Shown in pieces: positions 43,734 through 52,451 of a stretch of DNA of 64,000 bases. Source of the stretch: an uncultured Alphaproteobacteria bacterium. Lineage in GTDB: Bacteria > Pseudomonadota > Alphaproteobacteria > HIMB59 > GCA-002718135. Positions within the stretch are counted from its first letter, which is position 1, and every line of letters begins with the position of its first letter. The DNA is taken from NCBI GenBank assembly GCA_902597795.1, contig CACJZA010000001.1, positions 62,001 through 126,000 on the forward strand, given 5' to 3'. The notes under the pieces are model-generated. The model was not told the origin of the DNA, searched no databases, and saw nothing but the letters and a program-made list of their open reading frames with translations. The position numbers were made by a program, and so were the translations under genes.

Positions 43734-44323
43734 TGTTTACAGGTATTATTCAAGATTTAGGAACAATAGAAACCAAGGCAGAAGGGCTCTACCAAATATG
43801 TACCAATCTTGATTTGAGTAAATGTAGCGAAGGATCTTCAATTTCCTGTAATGGAGTCTGTCTTACAGCAAAAAATATAACTCAAACAGATTACAAATCA
43901 TTTAGCTTTGAAGTAAACATAGGAGAAGAGACCTTGAAAAGAACAAATTTAGCTAACTCTGTTTTAAAAAATGAAAAAATTAATTTGGAAAAATCTCTTC
44001 AGATAGGTGATGAAATTAGTGGTCACTTTGTTTACGGCCATGTTGATACAACAACTACTATCAATAAAATTTTAGAACTTGAAAATAGTTGGGAATATTA
44101 TTTTGAAAAAAAATTTGATAAAAATAATAGATTTATTGTAGAAAAAGGATCTATTTCAATAAATGGTATATCTTTAACAGTAGCAAGAGTAGAAAATAAT
44201 ACTTTTATGATTTCTGTTATAGATCATACATTTCATAATACTAATTTAAAATTTTTAAATAAAAGCGATCAAGTTAATATTGAATTTGATTATCTTGCCC
44301 GTTTCATTTTTAACAATGAATAA
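43733..44323 (+). CDS. ribE: Riboflavin synthase alpha subunit
   Basis: 196 residues with the two repeated lumazine-binding barrels: MFTGIIQDLGTI, SISCNGVCLTA and GDEISGHFVYGHVD in the first; SISINGISLTV and VIDHTF in the second. It dismutates two lumazines to riboflavin. Its 3' end overlaps ribBA by 8 bp. Confidence 0.95.
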   Translation: MFTGIIQDLGTIETKAEGLYQICTNLDLSKCSEGSSISCNGVCLTAKNITQTDYKSFSFEVNIGEETLKRTNLANSVLKNEKINLEKSLQIGDEISGHFVYGHVDTTTTINKILELENSWEYYFEKKFDKNNRFIVEKGSISINGISLTVARVENNTFMISVIDHTFHNTNLKFLNKSDQVNIEFDYLARFIFNNE

Positions 44324-45419
44324 AGATTACATTAAAGAAAATTTATCTTCTATTGATGAAATCATAGAAGATGCGAGAAATGGCAAAATGTATATTCTTA
44401 TTGATGATCCCGATAGAGAAAATGAAGGTGATCTAATAATTCCCGCTCAATATGCCAACCCTCAAGCTATTAATTTTATGGCAAAACATGGAAGAGGATT
44501 AATTTGTTTAGCTTTAACTAAGGAGAGAATAGAAGAATTGGAGCTTCCCTTAATGAACCCAAGTAATATAAAAAATGATTTAACAGCTTTTACTGTTTCG
44601 ATTGAGGCAAAAGAAGGAGTGACAACTGGAATATCTGCGGCTGACAGAGCTCATACAATATCAGTAGCTGTAAACAATAATAGAAACAAAAACGATCTTG
44701 TTTATCCTGGACACGTTTTCCCCCTTATGGCTTGGGATGGAGGCGTATTAGTACGTGCTGGTCATACAGAAGCAGCAGTTGATATTTCAAAACTTGCAGA
44801 TCTAAATCCTTCTGGTGTTATTTGCGAAATTATGAGCGAAGATGGATCTATGGCGAGGTTACCAGAAATTATCAAGTTTGCAAAATTACATAATTTGAAA
44901 GTAGGAACAGTTAGTGATTTAATTAAATTCAGGCTTAAAAAAACTAAAATTGTCGAACAGATTTCCGAAAGACCATTTGAAAGTGAGATGGGGTCACAAT
45001 TTACCTTAAAAGTTTTTCAAAATACTATTTCAGGTGAAAAGCATTATGCTCTGGTAAAAAACCTAAATGATGATAACCAACCTGTGTTTGTAAGAATGCA
45101 CAGATTGAATGTTACTAAGGATATATTTGAAGAAAAAAATATTTTTGGAAGTGAGATTAAGTCTGCTTTTCATCTAATTGAAAATAATGGATCTGGAGCA
45201 ATAGTTATAATAAATAGTGATATGTCACCAAATATACTTAAAACTTTCAATAAACGAAAAAGATCAAAAAATAAATTAGAACTAAGAGAATATGGTGTAG
45301 GGGCTCAGATTTTATCATTACTTCAAATAAATAAAATAATATTATTAACAAACACTAAGAAAAGAATTATTGCCTTGGATGGATTTAATATTGAAATAGT
45401 TGATCAGAGAAAAATATGA
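44316..45419 (+). CDS. ribBA: DHBP synthase RibB fused to a degenerate GTP-cyclohydrolase-II domain
   Basis: 367 residues from ATG 44316. Residues 1-205 are an intact RibB: YILIDDPDRENEGDLIIPA, FMAKHGRGLICLAL, and GHVFPLMAWDGGVLVRAGHTEA; it makes the four-carbon precursor. The C-terminal about 150 residues align with RibA (REYGVGAQIL, ILLTNTKK) but lack the three zinc Cys and the EGRGIGL-type loop; the HRLNVTKDIF and NNGSGAIVII stretches replace them. GTP cyclohydrolase activity is therefore unlikely. An in-frame ATG at 44280 would lie well inside ribE and is less likely. Confidence 0.9.
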   Translation: MNKDYIKENLSSIDEIIEDARNGKMYILIDDPDRENEGDLIIPAQYANPQAINFMAKHGRGLICLALTKERIEELELPLMNPSNIKNDLTAFTVSIEAKEGVTTGISAADRAHTISVAVNNNRNKNDLVYPGHVFPLMAWDGGVLVRAGHTEAAVDISKLADLNPSGVICEIMSEDGSMARLPEIIKFAKLHNLKVGTVSDLIKFRLKKTKIVEQISERPFESEMGSQFTLKVFQNTISGEKHYALVKNLNDDNQPVFVRMHRLNVTKDIFEEKNIFGSEIKSAFHLIENNGSGAIVIINSDMSPNILKTFNKRKRSKNKLELREYGVGAQILSLLQINKIILLTNTKKRIIALDGFNIEIVDQRKI

Positions 45420-45817
45420 ATAATAAAATTCTAATAGTTTCAGCAAATTATTATATAGAAATATCAAGAAATCTTGAATTGGGTGCAAGCAAAACTCTTA
45501 AAGAAAATGGTTATGAATATGAAGTTATTAATGCACCAGGTTGTTTTGAAATTCCCTATTTAATAAAAAAAAATATTGATAATTTCAATGGATTCATTTC
45601 ACTAGGATGTATTATTAAGGGTGACACATATCATTTTGAAGTTATTGCTAACGAAACTGCTAGAAAGATTATGGATCTATCAGTTGACTTTAATGTTCCA
45701 ATTGGATTTGGTATCTTAACTTGTTACGATTTAGAGCAGGCAAAAATAAGAAGCGATATTAAAAAAAAAAATAAAGGTCAAGAAGCTGCATTAGCTTGCA
45801 TACAGTTATTGAAATAA
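45416..45817 (+). CDS. ribH: 6,7-dimethyl-8-ribityllumazine synthase
   Basis: 133 residues. YEVINAPGCFEIPYLIKK near residue 38, FISLGCIIKGDTYHFEVIANE near 60 with the catalytic His, and PIGFGILTCYD near 100 define lumazine synthase. It joins the RibD product and the RibB product. Four-base overlap with ribBA. At 133 residues it is slightly shorter than usual, with a trimmed C-terminus. Confidence 0.95.
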   Translation: MNNKILIVSANYYIEISRNLELGASKTLKENGYEYEVINAPGCFEIPYLIKKNIDNFNGFISLGCIIKGDTYHFEVIANETARKIMDLSVDFNVPIGFGILTCYDLEQAKIRSDIKKKNKGQEAALACIQLLK

Positions 45818-45819
45818 AA

Positions 45820-46290
45820 ATGCAAAATTATATCAAGTCACAAACAAGACTTGCATTTGTTCAATTTATTTTTCAAAATGAATTTTTAAATAGAGATTCT
45901 TTAGAAGGCATCGATGATTTTCAAAAACATTTTTATGATACAAATATCGCTTTAATTGACGACAAGAAAGAATTTAAGCTAAAATTTAATAAAAATTTGT
46001 TAAACAGACTTTTTTTTAGTCTTAATAAAAATATAGATAAAAAAAATATTATTAAGGAATTAAACAGTTTTATCGATATTAATCGTAGATTTGAAAAATG
46101 GGATAATATTTTAAAATCAATAATATTTGCAATTATTGCAGAATTATTAATTACTGAAAAACATAAAGTTAAAATTGTTTTTAATGATTACTTAAATATT
46201 AGTAAAAGTCTTGTTTCCCAAAAAGAAACTAAATTAATTAATGCTATAATCCAAAAATATATAGATAAAAATGAAATTATTAAAAACTAA
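45820..46290 (+). CDS. nusB: Transcription antitermination factor NusB
   Basis: 156 residues from ATG 45820, 2 bp after the ribH stop. All-helical; the start YIKSQTRLAFVQFIFQNEF and the C-terminal IAELLITEKHKVKIVFNDYLNISK match the NusB RNA/S10-binding fold, though the sequence is diverged. The position between ribH and thiL is the conserved one, which is strong support. An in-frame ATG at 45796 inside ribH is less likely. Confidence 0.85.
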   Translation: MQNYIKSQTRLAFVQFIFQNEFLNRDSLEGIDDFQKHFYDTNIALIDDKKEFKLKFNKNLLNRLFFSLNKNIDKKNIIKELNSFIDINRRFEKWDNILKSIIFAIIAELLITEKHKVKIVFNDYLNISKSLVSQKETKLINAIIQKYIDKNEIIKN

Positions 46291-47251
46291 TTTATCTGAA
46301 AAATTAATAATTAATAAATATTTAAAAAAATTAAATTTTAAAAATAAGGGAACATTTGATTTTGAAAACGATGGGGCATATTTAGATTTTAACAGTAAAA
46401 ATTATAAACTAACTGTAACGACTGATAATATTTCTGAAGATATAGATTTTTTCTCTAATGATGATCCTAAGTCAATAGCTCAAAAAATTACAACTGTAAA
46501 TTTATCTGATATTTTTGCCATGGGGGCTTTACCTCATTGTTATCTTTTGAATTTATATTTACCAAATCGTATTGATGAAAATTGGTTAAATTCATTTTCA
46601 AATCAATTAAAGAAAATACAAAATAAATATGGATTTTATCTTTTGGGTGGTGATTTATCAAAATCAAATAAACTTATTGTTTCTTCAACTTTTTTTGGAT
46701 CTATTAAAAAGAAATTAGAAATATTTCAAAATAAATATGATTTATACGATGATATTTTAATAACAGGCAATATCGGTGAGTCAAAGATTGGTTTAGAAAT
46801 TTTAAAAAAAAAAATTGTATCAAATATAAATTTGAAGCAATATTTTATTAAAAAATATTTATATCCCACCCCTTGTAAACTTGGACCATTGATTGCAAAT
46901 TATGTTAATTCAATGAAAGATATTTCTGATGGTCTGATTGGAGATTTAACTGATATGTTAAATGATAAATATGGCGCATTAATTAATGTAAATAAAATTC
47001 CATTGAGTGGAAAAACAAAAAAAATTCTCTACAATCAAAATAATTTTAGATTAGAAGACCTTATAAATGCTGGTGATGATTATGGACTGATAATCATATC
47101 CAGTAAAAAAAATAGAAATAAAATTTTTAATATTGCTAATAAAAATAATATTCATGTTACTTTGATAGGCAAAATTATAAGTGAAAAAGGAATTCATTTC
47201 GATTCACATTTAGACTTAAAGAATATCAAGAAATTTGATCATTTCTCCTAA
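46271..47251 (+). CDS. thiL: Thiamine-monophosphate kinase
   Basis: 326 residues. It phosphorylates thiamine phosphate to the active diphosphate. Motifs: VTTDNISEDIDFF near residue 57, KITTVNLSDIFAMGALPHCYLL, GGDLSKSNK, MKDISDGLIGDL near 215 and NAGDDYGLIII. The AIR-synthase-type fold with its Asp-rich metal sites is intact. It overlaps nusB by 20 bp and closes the operon. Confidence 0.92.
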   Translation: MKLLKTNLSEKLIINKYLKKLNFKNKGTFDFENDGAYLDFNSKNYKLTVTTDNISEDIDFFSNDDPKSIAQKITTVNLSDIFAMGALPHCYLLNLYLPNRIDENWLNSFSNQLKKIQNKYGFYLLGGDLSKSNKLIVSSTFFGSIKKKLEIFQNKYDLYDDILITGNIGESKIGLEILKKKIVSNINLKQYFIKKYLYPTPCKLGPLIANYVNSMKDISDGLIGDLTDMLNDKYGALINVNKIPLSGKTKKILYNQNNFRLEDLINAGDDYGLIIISSKKNRNKIFNIANKNNIHVTLIGKIISEKGIHFDSHLDLKNIKKFDHFS

Positions 47252-47296
47252 AAACTTGATTTTTTCTATAGTTTCTGACATATCAGCAAAAATTTT

Positions 47297-47302
47297 AAGG
47301 AG
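47297..47302 (+). promoter_or_regulatory. Shine-Dalgarno of hppA
   Basis: AAGGAG followed by TTTTCA and ATG 47309. The same AAGGAGTTTT string precedes the proteorhodopsin gene. Near-consensus sites are rare here, so both are likely strongly translated. Confidence 0.7.
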
Positions 47303-47308
47303 TTTTCA

Positions 47309-49414
47309 ATGACAACACTGCAAGTATTAATTGTTTTATGCGGTCTAGCAGCCGTATTATATGGTCTAGTAACATCTAGGCAAATTTTATCACTTGGTTC
47401 AGGAAATGATAAAATGCAGGAAATTGCTGGCGCAATTCAAGAAGGTGCTAGAGCTTATTTAAACAGACAGTACATGACAATAGCTATTGTAGGAGTTGTT
47501 ATTTTTGTTCTTATTTGGATAGTTTTTGATCTGGCATCTGGAATTGGTTTTTTGATTGGAGCATTTTTTTCTGGTGCTGCAGGTTATGTTGGAATGAATA
47601 TATCAGTTAGATCAAATGTTCGTACAACACATGCCGCAAGTAATAGCTTAGCTGAAGGTTTATCAGTATCATTTAAAGCAGGTGCTGTAACTGGAATGTT
47701 AGTTGCAGGATTTGCACTTCTTTCTATTGCAATTTTTTATTTTGTTTTGCACAACTCTGGTTCATTTCCGGGTAGGGAAATTGTTGCTCCATTAGTATCA
47801 CTTGGATTTGGAGCATCATTAATTTCAATTTTTGCAAGACTAGGCGGAGGTATTTTCACCAAGGGTGCTGATGTTGGAGCAGATTTAGTAGGAAAAGTAG
47901 AAGCAGGTATTCCTGAAGATGATCCACGAAATCCTGCTGTTATTGCTGACAACGTTGGCGATAACGTTGGTGATTGCGCAGGTATGGCTGCAGATCTTTT
48001 TGAAACTTATGTTGTTACAGTTGTAGCAACAATGGTCTTAGCTTCTATTTTTTTTATTGAAAATTCTTATACAATGATGATCTTCCCATTAGCTATTGCG
48101 GGGGTTTGTGCATTAACGAGCATAATTGGTACGTATTTTGTTAGACTTGGTAAAAATAACAATATTATGGCTGCCCTTTATAGAGGATTTGCAGTCTCGG
48201 CTATTTTATCTGCAATTTTATTATATTTTGTCACTGACTATATAGTTGGATTAAATAATGTTTTAGTTGTTGAAGGAACTTCAACTCAATTTACTGGTAT
48301 GTCACTTTTTATTTGTGGTTTACTTGGTTTAATTATTACTGGATTAATAATATGGGTAACTGAATATTATACAGGTACAAATTATAGACCTGTACAAAGT
48401 ATTGCAAAATCTTCAACAACTGGTCATGGAACTAATGTTATTCAAGGTCTTGCAATCAGCTTAGAAGCAACAGCTTTACCTGCATTGATTATTGTTGCGG
48501 GAATTATTTCAACCTATACACTTGCTGGTTTATTTGGTATCGCGATTGCTGTCACAACTATGTTAGCTCTAGCTGGTATGGTGGTTGCTTTAGATGCATA
48601 TGGTCCTGTCACAGACAATGCTGGAGGGATTGCTGAAATGTCCAATCTAGATGAAAATGTTAGAAAGACAACTGATGCTCTTGATGCAGTTGGTAATACA
48701 ACTAAAGCAGTTACAAAAGGCTATGCCATTGGATCTGCAGGACTAGGCGCACTTGTTTTATTTGCAGCTTATACTGAAGATCTTGATCATTTTGCTAAAG
48801 ATATGAGTAGTCCGTTATATGGAATAGAAGTTTCTTTTGATTTATCAAATCCTTATGTAGTCGTAGGATTATTATTAGGTGGATTACTTCCATTCTTATT
48901 TGGTGCATTAAGTATGACAGCTGTTGGAAGAGCAGCAGGTTCTGTTGTTTTAGAAGTAAGAAGACAATTTAAGGAAATTCCTGGAATTATGGAAGGTAAA
49001 GGCAAACCTGAATATGGTACTTGCGTTGATATTCTAACCAAATCTGCAATTAAAGAAATGATTATACCATCAATGCTACCGGTATTGTCACCAATAGTTG
49101 TTTATTTTGTAATTCTATTTATTGCTGGGCAATCAGCAGCGTTGTCATGTCTAGGCGCATTATTACTTGGTGTAATTATAACAGGTTTATTTGTTGCAAT
49201 AAGTATGACTGCTGGAGGTGGTGCTTGGGATAATGCAAAAAAGTATATTGAAGACGGTAATCATGGAGGTAAAGGTAGTGAAGCTCATAAAGCTGCAGTA
49301 ACAGGAGATACTGTTGGAGATCCCTATAAAGATACTGCTGGCCCTGCAGTTAATCCTATGATTAAAATTACAAATATTGTTGCACTTTTACTTCTAGCTG
49401 CAATATCTTTATAA
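47309..49414 (+). CDS. hppA: K+-independent H+-translocating membrane pyrophosphatase
   Basis: 701 residues, about 16 helices. It couples PPi hydrolysis to proton export. Substrate-site motifs: [20 protein letters not shown] and [19 protein letters not shown] near residue 213, [12 protein letters not shown] near 430, and [13 protein letters not shown] near the C-terminus. The segment [15 protein letters not shown] has Lys and Thr at the positions that mark K+-independent enzymes (K+-dependent ones have Ala and Ala/Gly). It provides a PPi-driven proton pump beside the light-driven one at 52.4 kb. Confidence 0.95.
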   Translation: MTTLQVLIVLCGLAAVLYGLVTSRQILSLGSGNDKMQEIAGAIQEGARAYLNRQYMTIAIVGVVIFVLIWIVFDLASGIGFLIGAFFSGAAGYVGMNISVRSNVRTTHAASNSLAEGLSVSFKAGAVTGMLVAGFALLSIAIFYFVLHNSGSFPGREIVAPLVSLGFGASLISIFARLGGGIFTKGADVGADLVGKVEAGIPEDDPRNPAVIADNVGDNVGDCAGMAADLFETYVVTVVATMVLASIFFIENSYTMMIFPLAIAGVCALTSIIGTYFVRLGKNNNIMAALYRGFAVSAILSAILLYFVTDYIVGLNNVLVVEGTSTQFTGMSLFICGLLGLIITGLIIWVTEYYTGTNYRPVQSIAKSSTTGHGTNVIQGLAISLEATALPALIIVAGIISTYTLAGLFGIAIAVTTMLALAGMVVALDAYGPVTDNAGGIAEMSNLDENVRKTTDALDAVGNTTKAVTKGYAIGSAGLGALVLFAAYTEDLDHFAKDMSSPLYGIEVSFDLSNPYVVVGLLLGGLLPFLFGALSMTAVGRAAGSVVLEVRRQFKEIPGIMEGKGKPEYGTCVDILTKSAIKEMIIPSMLPVLSPIVVYFVILFIAGQSAALSCLGALLLGVIITGLFVAISMTAGGGAWDNAKKYIEDGNHGGKGSEAHKAAVTGDTVGDPYKDTAGPAVNPMIKITNIVALLLLAAISL

Positions 49415-49418
49415 AAAA

Positions 49419-49847
49419 TTAAGGAGTAGTTGGTAATTCTTGTTGAGTTCCAACTCCTCCAAATATTTTTTCTAATAACCCTCTCTTTACTATTTCACTA
49501 GAAGTCTTATCTTCTGAAAATTTCACCTTTTGAAAATCTTTAATATCATATACTTTACTATTTATTATTTGATCATATTCATCTAATTCAAAAACAAAAA
49601 CATAACTATATTTTATTTCTTTTTTTCTGATTGATTTTTTTTTACTTAATTCTGAAAAGTAAAAAAATTTGTTTTCTATAGGATCAATATAACTAGGGTA
49701 ACCAAGTTTACTTATTAATTTTTCTTTATTTTCAAAGTTAATATTTTGCAATTTATCTACGTTTAAAATTTTTCCAGAATATGTTACTTTATTTGAACAG
49801 TTTGCCAAAATGAAAAAAAAACATATATAAATAATTAATTTATTCAT
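49419..49847 (-). CDS. bamE: BamE-type outer-membrane assembly lipoprotein
   Basis: 142 residues. Lipobox ILANC gives the acylated Cys17. The mature part has LISKLGYPSYIDPIENKFFYF, the BamE/SmpA fold pattern in which a conserved Gly-Pro segment follows the first helix. It is part of the BAM complex for outer-membrane proteins. It is divergent from the bc1 chaperone gene with only 3 bp between the two ATGs, and convergent with hppA (4-bp gap). Confidence 0.82.
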   Translation of the reverse strand: MNKLIIYICFFFILANCSNKVTYSGKILNVDKLQNINFENKEKLISKLGYPSYIDPIENKFFYFSELSKKKSIRKKEIKYSYVFVFELDEYDQIINSKVYDIKDFQKVKFSEDKTSSEIVKRGLLEKIFGGVGTQQELPTTP

Positions 49848-49850
49848 CAG

Positions 49851-50342
49851 ATGATATTACAATACTTAAAAAAAAAAAAAAATAAAGAGCAAATAATTGC
49901 AACCAAACAATACAAAACAATCATTTCTGAAAGTAATATATTTTTAAATAACAACAACTTTTTTAAAGAAAAAGATTATAAAACATCTTTTGAAATTGTT
50001 TCAATTTTTTTAATTATGTTTATTCGTATTAACTTATTAGAAGATAATAGAAATAAATATTTAAAAGTTAATGATGCGTTATTATCATTATTTGTTTCTG
50101 ATCTTGATGAATCATTAAGACAGAAAGGTATAGGAGATATGTCTATAGGCAAGTATGTAAAATCTTATGTAAAAAAATTTTACTTTAGAATAACTAAATT
50201 TCCAAATGATAATAACCTTCACAATAATGAAGCTTTTATTGAGTACCTTAAAATCACAAATCTAATTAAAAACGATGATTACACCAATGTTTCAAGAAAA
50301 TTTAATGATAAATTTAAAGATTTTATAATTTCTAGAAATTAA
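49851..50342 (+). CDS. Ubiquinol-cytochrome c chaperone family protein
   Basis: 163 residues. The core LFVSDLDESLRQKGIGDMSIGKYVKSYVKKFYFRI matches the CBP3-type domain, in which D-D-LRE-GVGDLxVxK is diagnostic. The eukaryotic homolog helps assemble the cytochrome bc1 complex. The N-terminus MILQYLKKKKNKEQ is encoded by an A15 tract (49868-49882), a likely slippage site. The position between bamE and rpmF is conserved in alphaproteobacteria; the DUF177 gene usual before rpmF is absent. Confidence 0.8.
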   Translation: MILQYLKKKKNKEQIIATKQYKTIISESNIFLNNNNFFKEKDYKTSFEIVSIFLIMFIRINLLEDNRNKYLKVNDALLSLFVSDLDESLRQKGIGDMSIGKYVKSYVKKFYFRITKFPNDNNLHNNEAFIEYLKITNLIKNDDYTNVSRKFNDKFKDFIISRN

Positions 50343-50410
50343 CATTTAAAATTCTTAAAATATATGCAAATTGTACTTGAATTAATCGTAAAAACTAATA
50401 ATTGGAAAAA

Positions 50411-50602
50411 ATGGCTGTTCCTAAAAGAAAAACAAGTGTTTCAAAAAGAAATATGAGAAGATCACATAATTCTTTAAAAAAAATAAATGTTATTTTAGAT
50501 AAAGACTCTGGTGAACCAAGATTATCTCATAAGATTGATCTATCAACAGGTATGTACAAGGGTCGAGAGATTCTAAAAAAGAAAACAGAAGTTAAAAACT
50601 AA
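50411..50602 (+). CDS. rpmF: Ribosomal protein L32
   Basis: 63 residues from ATG 50411 ([20 protein letters not shown]), the universal L32 start; a TTG three codons upstream is not needed. It lacks the zinc cysteines of some L32 proteins, as is usual in alphaproteobacteria. It precedes plsX in the conserved rpmF-plsX pair. Confidence 0.95.
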   Translation: MAVPKRKTSVSKRNMRRSHNSLKKINVILDKDSGEPRLSHKIDLSTGMYKGREILKKKTEVKN

Positions 50603-50606
50603 AATA

Positions 50607-51620
50607 ATGTCTGATGGGCAAGTTGTAATTGCCATTGATGCAATGGGAGGTGAAAACAGCCCTTATAAAGTTTTAAAAGGCGCTGAAATATTTCTTCAAA
50701 ATGAAAAAAATACAAAAATAATCTTTTTTGGAGACAAAGCTAAAATCAATCAAAATATTAATAAACATAAATTGAATATTTTTAATTTTGAAATTGTGAA
50801 TACCAAGGATATCATTTCTGATGAAGATAGTGTCAATGCTATTTTAAGATCTAAAAAAGATAGTAGTATTTATAGAGGGTTGGAGTTTGCAAAAAATAAT
50901 GAAAAATCAGGTTTTGTATCTTCTGGAAGTACTGCTGCAATTATGGTTCTTTCTAGACTTCATATGGGTATGATACAAGGAATTGATAGACCAGCAATTT
51001 GTTCATTAGTACCAAACAAAAAAAATTACTCTCTTATGTTAGATTTGGGTGCAAATGTTATGGTGAGTGGAGCAAATTTATTTCAATTCGCCTTAATGGG
51101 TTTTTGTTATTATTCAATAATTAACAAAAACACTAAACCAAAAATAGGCATTTTGAATATTGGAACTGAAAATAACAAAGGTTTAGAATTTCTTCAAGAG
51201 GCAGCAGATTTAATTCTTTCAAGTTTTTTAAAAGATTACTTTATAGGTTTTATAGAACCAAATAGAATAACTTCAGGAGAGTGTGATATAATAGTGTCCG
51301 ATGGTTATACAGGAAATATTATGCTTAAATCGGCAGAAGGTATTTCAAATTTTATAATTTCAAATTTAAGAGAAATTTTTAATAAGTCATTAATTAACAA
51401 AATTTCCTACAAACTTATTGAGAAAGATTTAAAAAAATTAAAAGATCAAGTTAATCCAGATATTTACAATGGAGCTACTTTAATTGGATTAAACGGAATA
51501 TCAGTCAAAAGTCATGGAAATGCTAACCCAGTTGCTTTTAGTTATGCATTGAAACAATGTCATAATTTTATTACTAATGATCTTAATAAACAAATTATAA
51601 AAGCTATAAATAACATTTGA
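50607..51620 (+). CDS. plsX: Phosphate acyltransferase PlsX
   Basis: 337 residues. AIDAMGGENSP at the N-terminus, SGSTAAIMV near residue 108, DLGANVMVSG, GILNIGTE and SDGYTGNIMLKSAEG are all PlsX signatures. It makes acyl-phosphate from acyl-ACP for PlsY (9 kb region) in membrane lipid synthesis. Four bp after rpmF; one-base overlap with ihfA. Confidence 0.95.
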   Translation: MSDGQVVIAIDAMGGENSPYKVLKGAEIFLQNEKNTKIIFFGDKAKINQNINKHKLNIFNFEIVNTKDIISDEDSVNAILRSKKDSSIYRGLEFAKNNEKSGFVSSGSTAAIMVLSRLHMGMIQGIDRPAICSLVPNKKNYSLMLDLGANVMVSGANLFQFALMGFCYYSIINKNTKPKIGILNIGTENNKGLEFLQEAADLILSSFLKDYFIGFIEPNRITSGECDIIVSDGYTGNIMLKSAEGISNFIISNLREIFNKSLINKISYKLIEKDLKKLKDQVNPDIYNGATLIGLNGISVKSHGNANPVAFSYALKQCHNFITNDLNKQIIKAINNI

Positions 51621-51922
51621 TGGATAAACAAAATATATCTAGAGACGAAATAGCTGAAGCTATGAAAAAAGAATTCGGTTTTAATAGAAAACTATGTTTT
51701 GATTTTGTAAATGATATTTTTGAAATAATTATAGAAGGTCTTCAATCAGAAAGAATAGTTAAAATACACAATTTTGGAACTTTTAAAATGAATAATAAGA
51801 AAAGTAGAATAGGTAGAAATCCAAAAACTAAAGAAGAATTTAATATATCTAGTAGAAACGTTATAACTTTTAAGGCCAGTAAAATATTATTAAAATATAT
51901 TAATAGTAAAATTGATGACTAA
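51620..51922 (+). CDS. ihfA: Integration host factor alpha subunit
   Basis: 100 residues from ATG 51620, sharing its A with the plsX TGA. The HU/IHF fold ends with VKIHNFGTFKMNNKKSRIGRNPKT, the DNA-binding arm. Position plsX-ihfA-merR supports IHF alpha rather than HU. It bends DNA at promoters and recombination sites, so it might also serve the tRNA-Ser junction (inference). Confidence 0.9.
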   Translation: MDKQNISRDEIAEAMKKEFGFNRKLCFDFVNDIFEIIIEGLQSERIVKIHNFGTFKMNNKKSRIGRNPKTKEEFNISSRNVITFKASKILLKYINSKIDD

Positions 51923-52292
51923 GAAATACCTAAACATATCTGAAGTATCTAAAATGCTTCAAATTGAAGAACACAAAATACGATATTGGGACTCAATAGA
52001 CCCTAAAACAAACAAGCATAGAATAGAGGGTATCTCAACAAAAAGTAAAGGTGGTACAAGATATTTTAATCGGGACAATATTAAAAAGTTAGAAAAACTA
52101 AAAAGTATCTTATATGATGGAAATAATCATAATTATTCAATTAAATTAGCTGATAAAATTTTATCTTCAAATATTAGAAATGATATTAAAAATAGTAATG
52201 ATAAAAGATATTTTAGTCACTCTGATAACTACGAAAAAATTGATCAGATTCTTAATAAAATGAAATTATTGTTGAAAAACAATAATATATAA
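51915..52292 (+). CDS. MerR-family transcriptional regulator
   Basis: 125 residues from ATG 51915, overlapping ihfA by 8 bp. The N-terminal winged helix YLNISEVSKMLQIEEHKIRYWD is a MerR domain with Arg-Tyr-Trp; RYFNRDNIKKLEKLKSILYD is the second helix pair. The C-terminal part is short and has no effector-binding Cys set. The ihfA-merR linkage is widespread in Proteobacteria, and its target is not known. Confidence 0.88.
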   Translation: MTKKYLNISEVSKMLQIEEHKIRYWDSIDPKTNKHRIEGISTKSKGGTRYFNRDNIKKLEKLKSILYDGNNHNYSIKLADKILSSNIRNDIKNSNDKRYFSHSDNYEKIDQILNKMKLLLKNNNI

Positions 52293-52440
52293 TTTTTTAT
52301 TAAAAAATAATACATATATTTCAATAACTTAGATTAATAATTTATACAAAAAATTAAAATAAAAAAGTTATTTTTAATGTTTAATTTATTCGTCAATTAA
52401 AATATATGAACTTCATCTTATTAGTAAGGAAACAAACTAT

Positions 52441-52446
52441 AAGGAG
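52441..52446 (+). promoter_or_regulatory. Shine-Dalgarno of proteorhodopsin
   Basis: AAGGAG, then TTTTT and ATG 52452. The 159-bp gap upstream (52293-52451) is AT-rich; I could not assign a convincing -35/-10 pair. Confidence 0.7.
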
Positions 52447-52451
52447 TTTTT

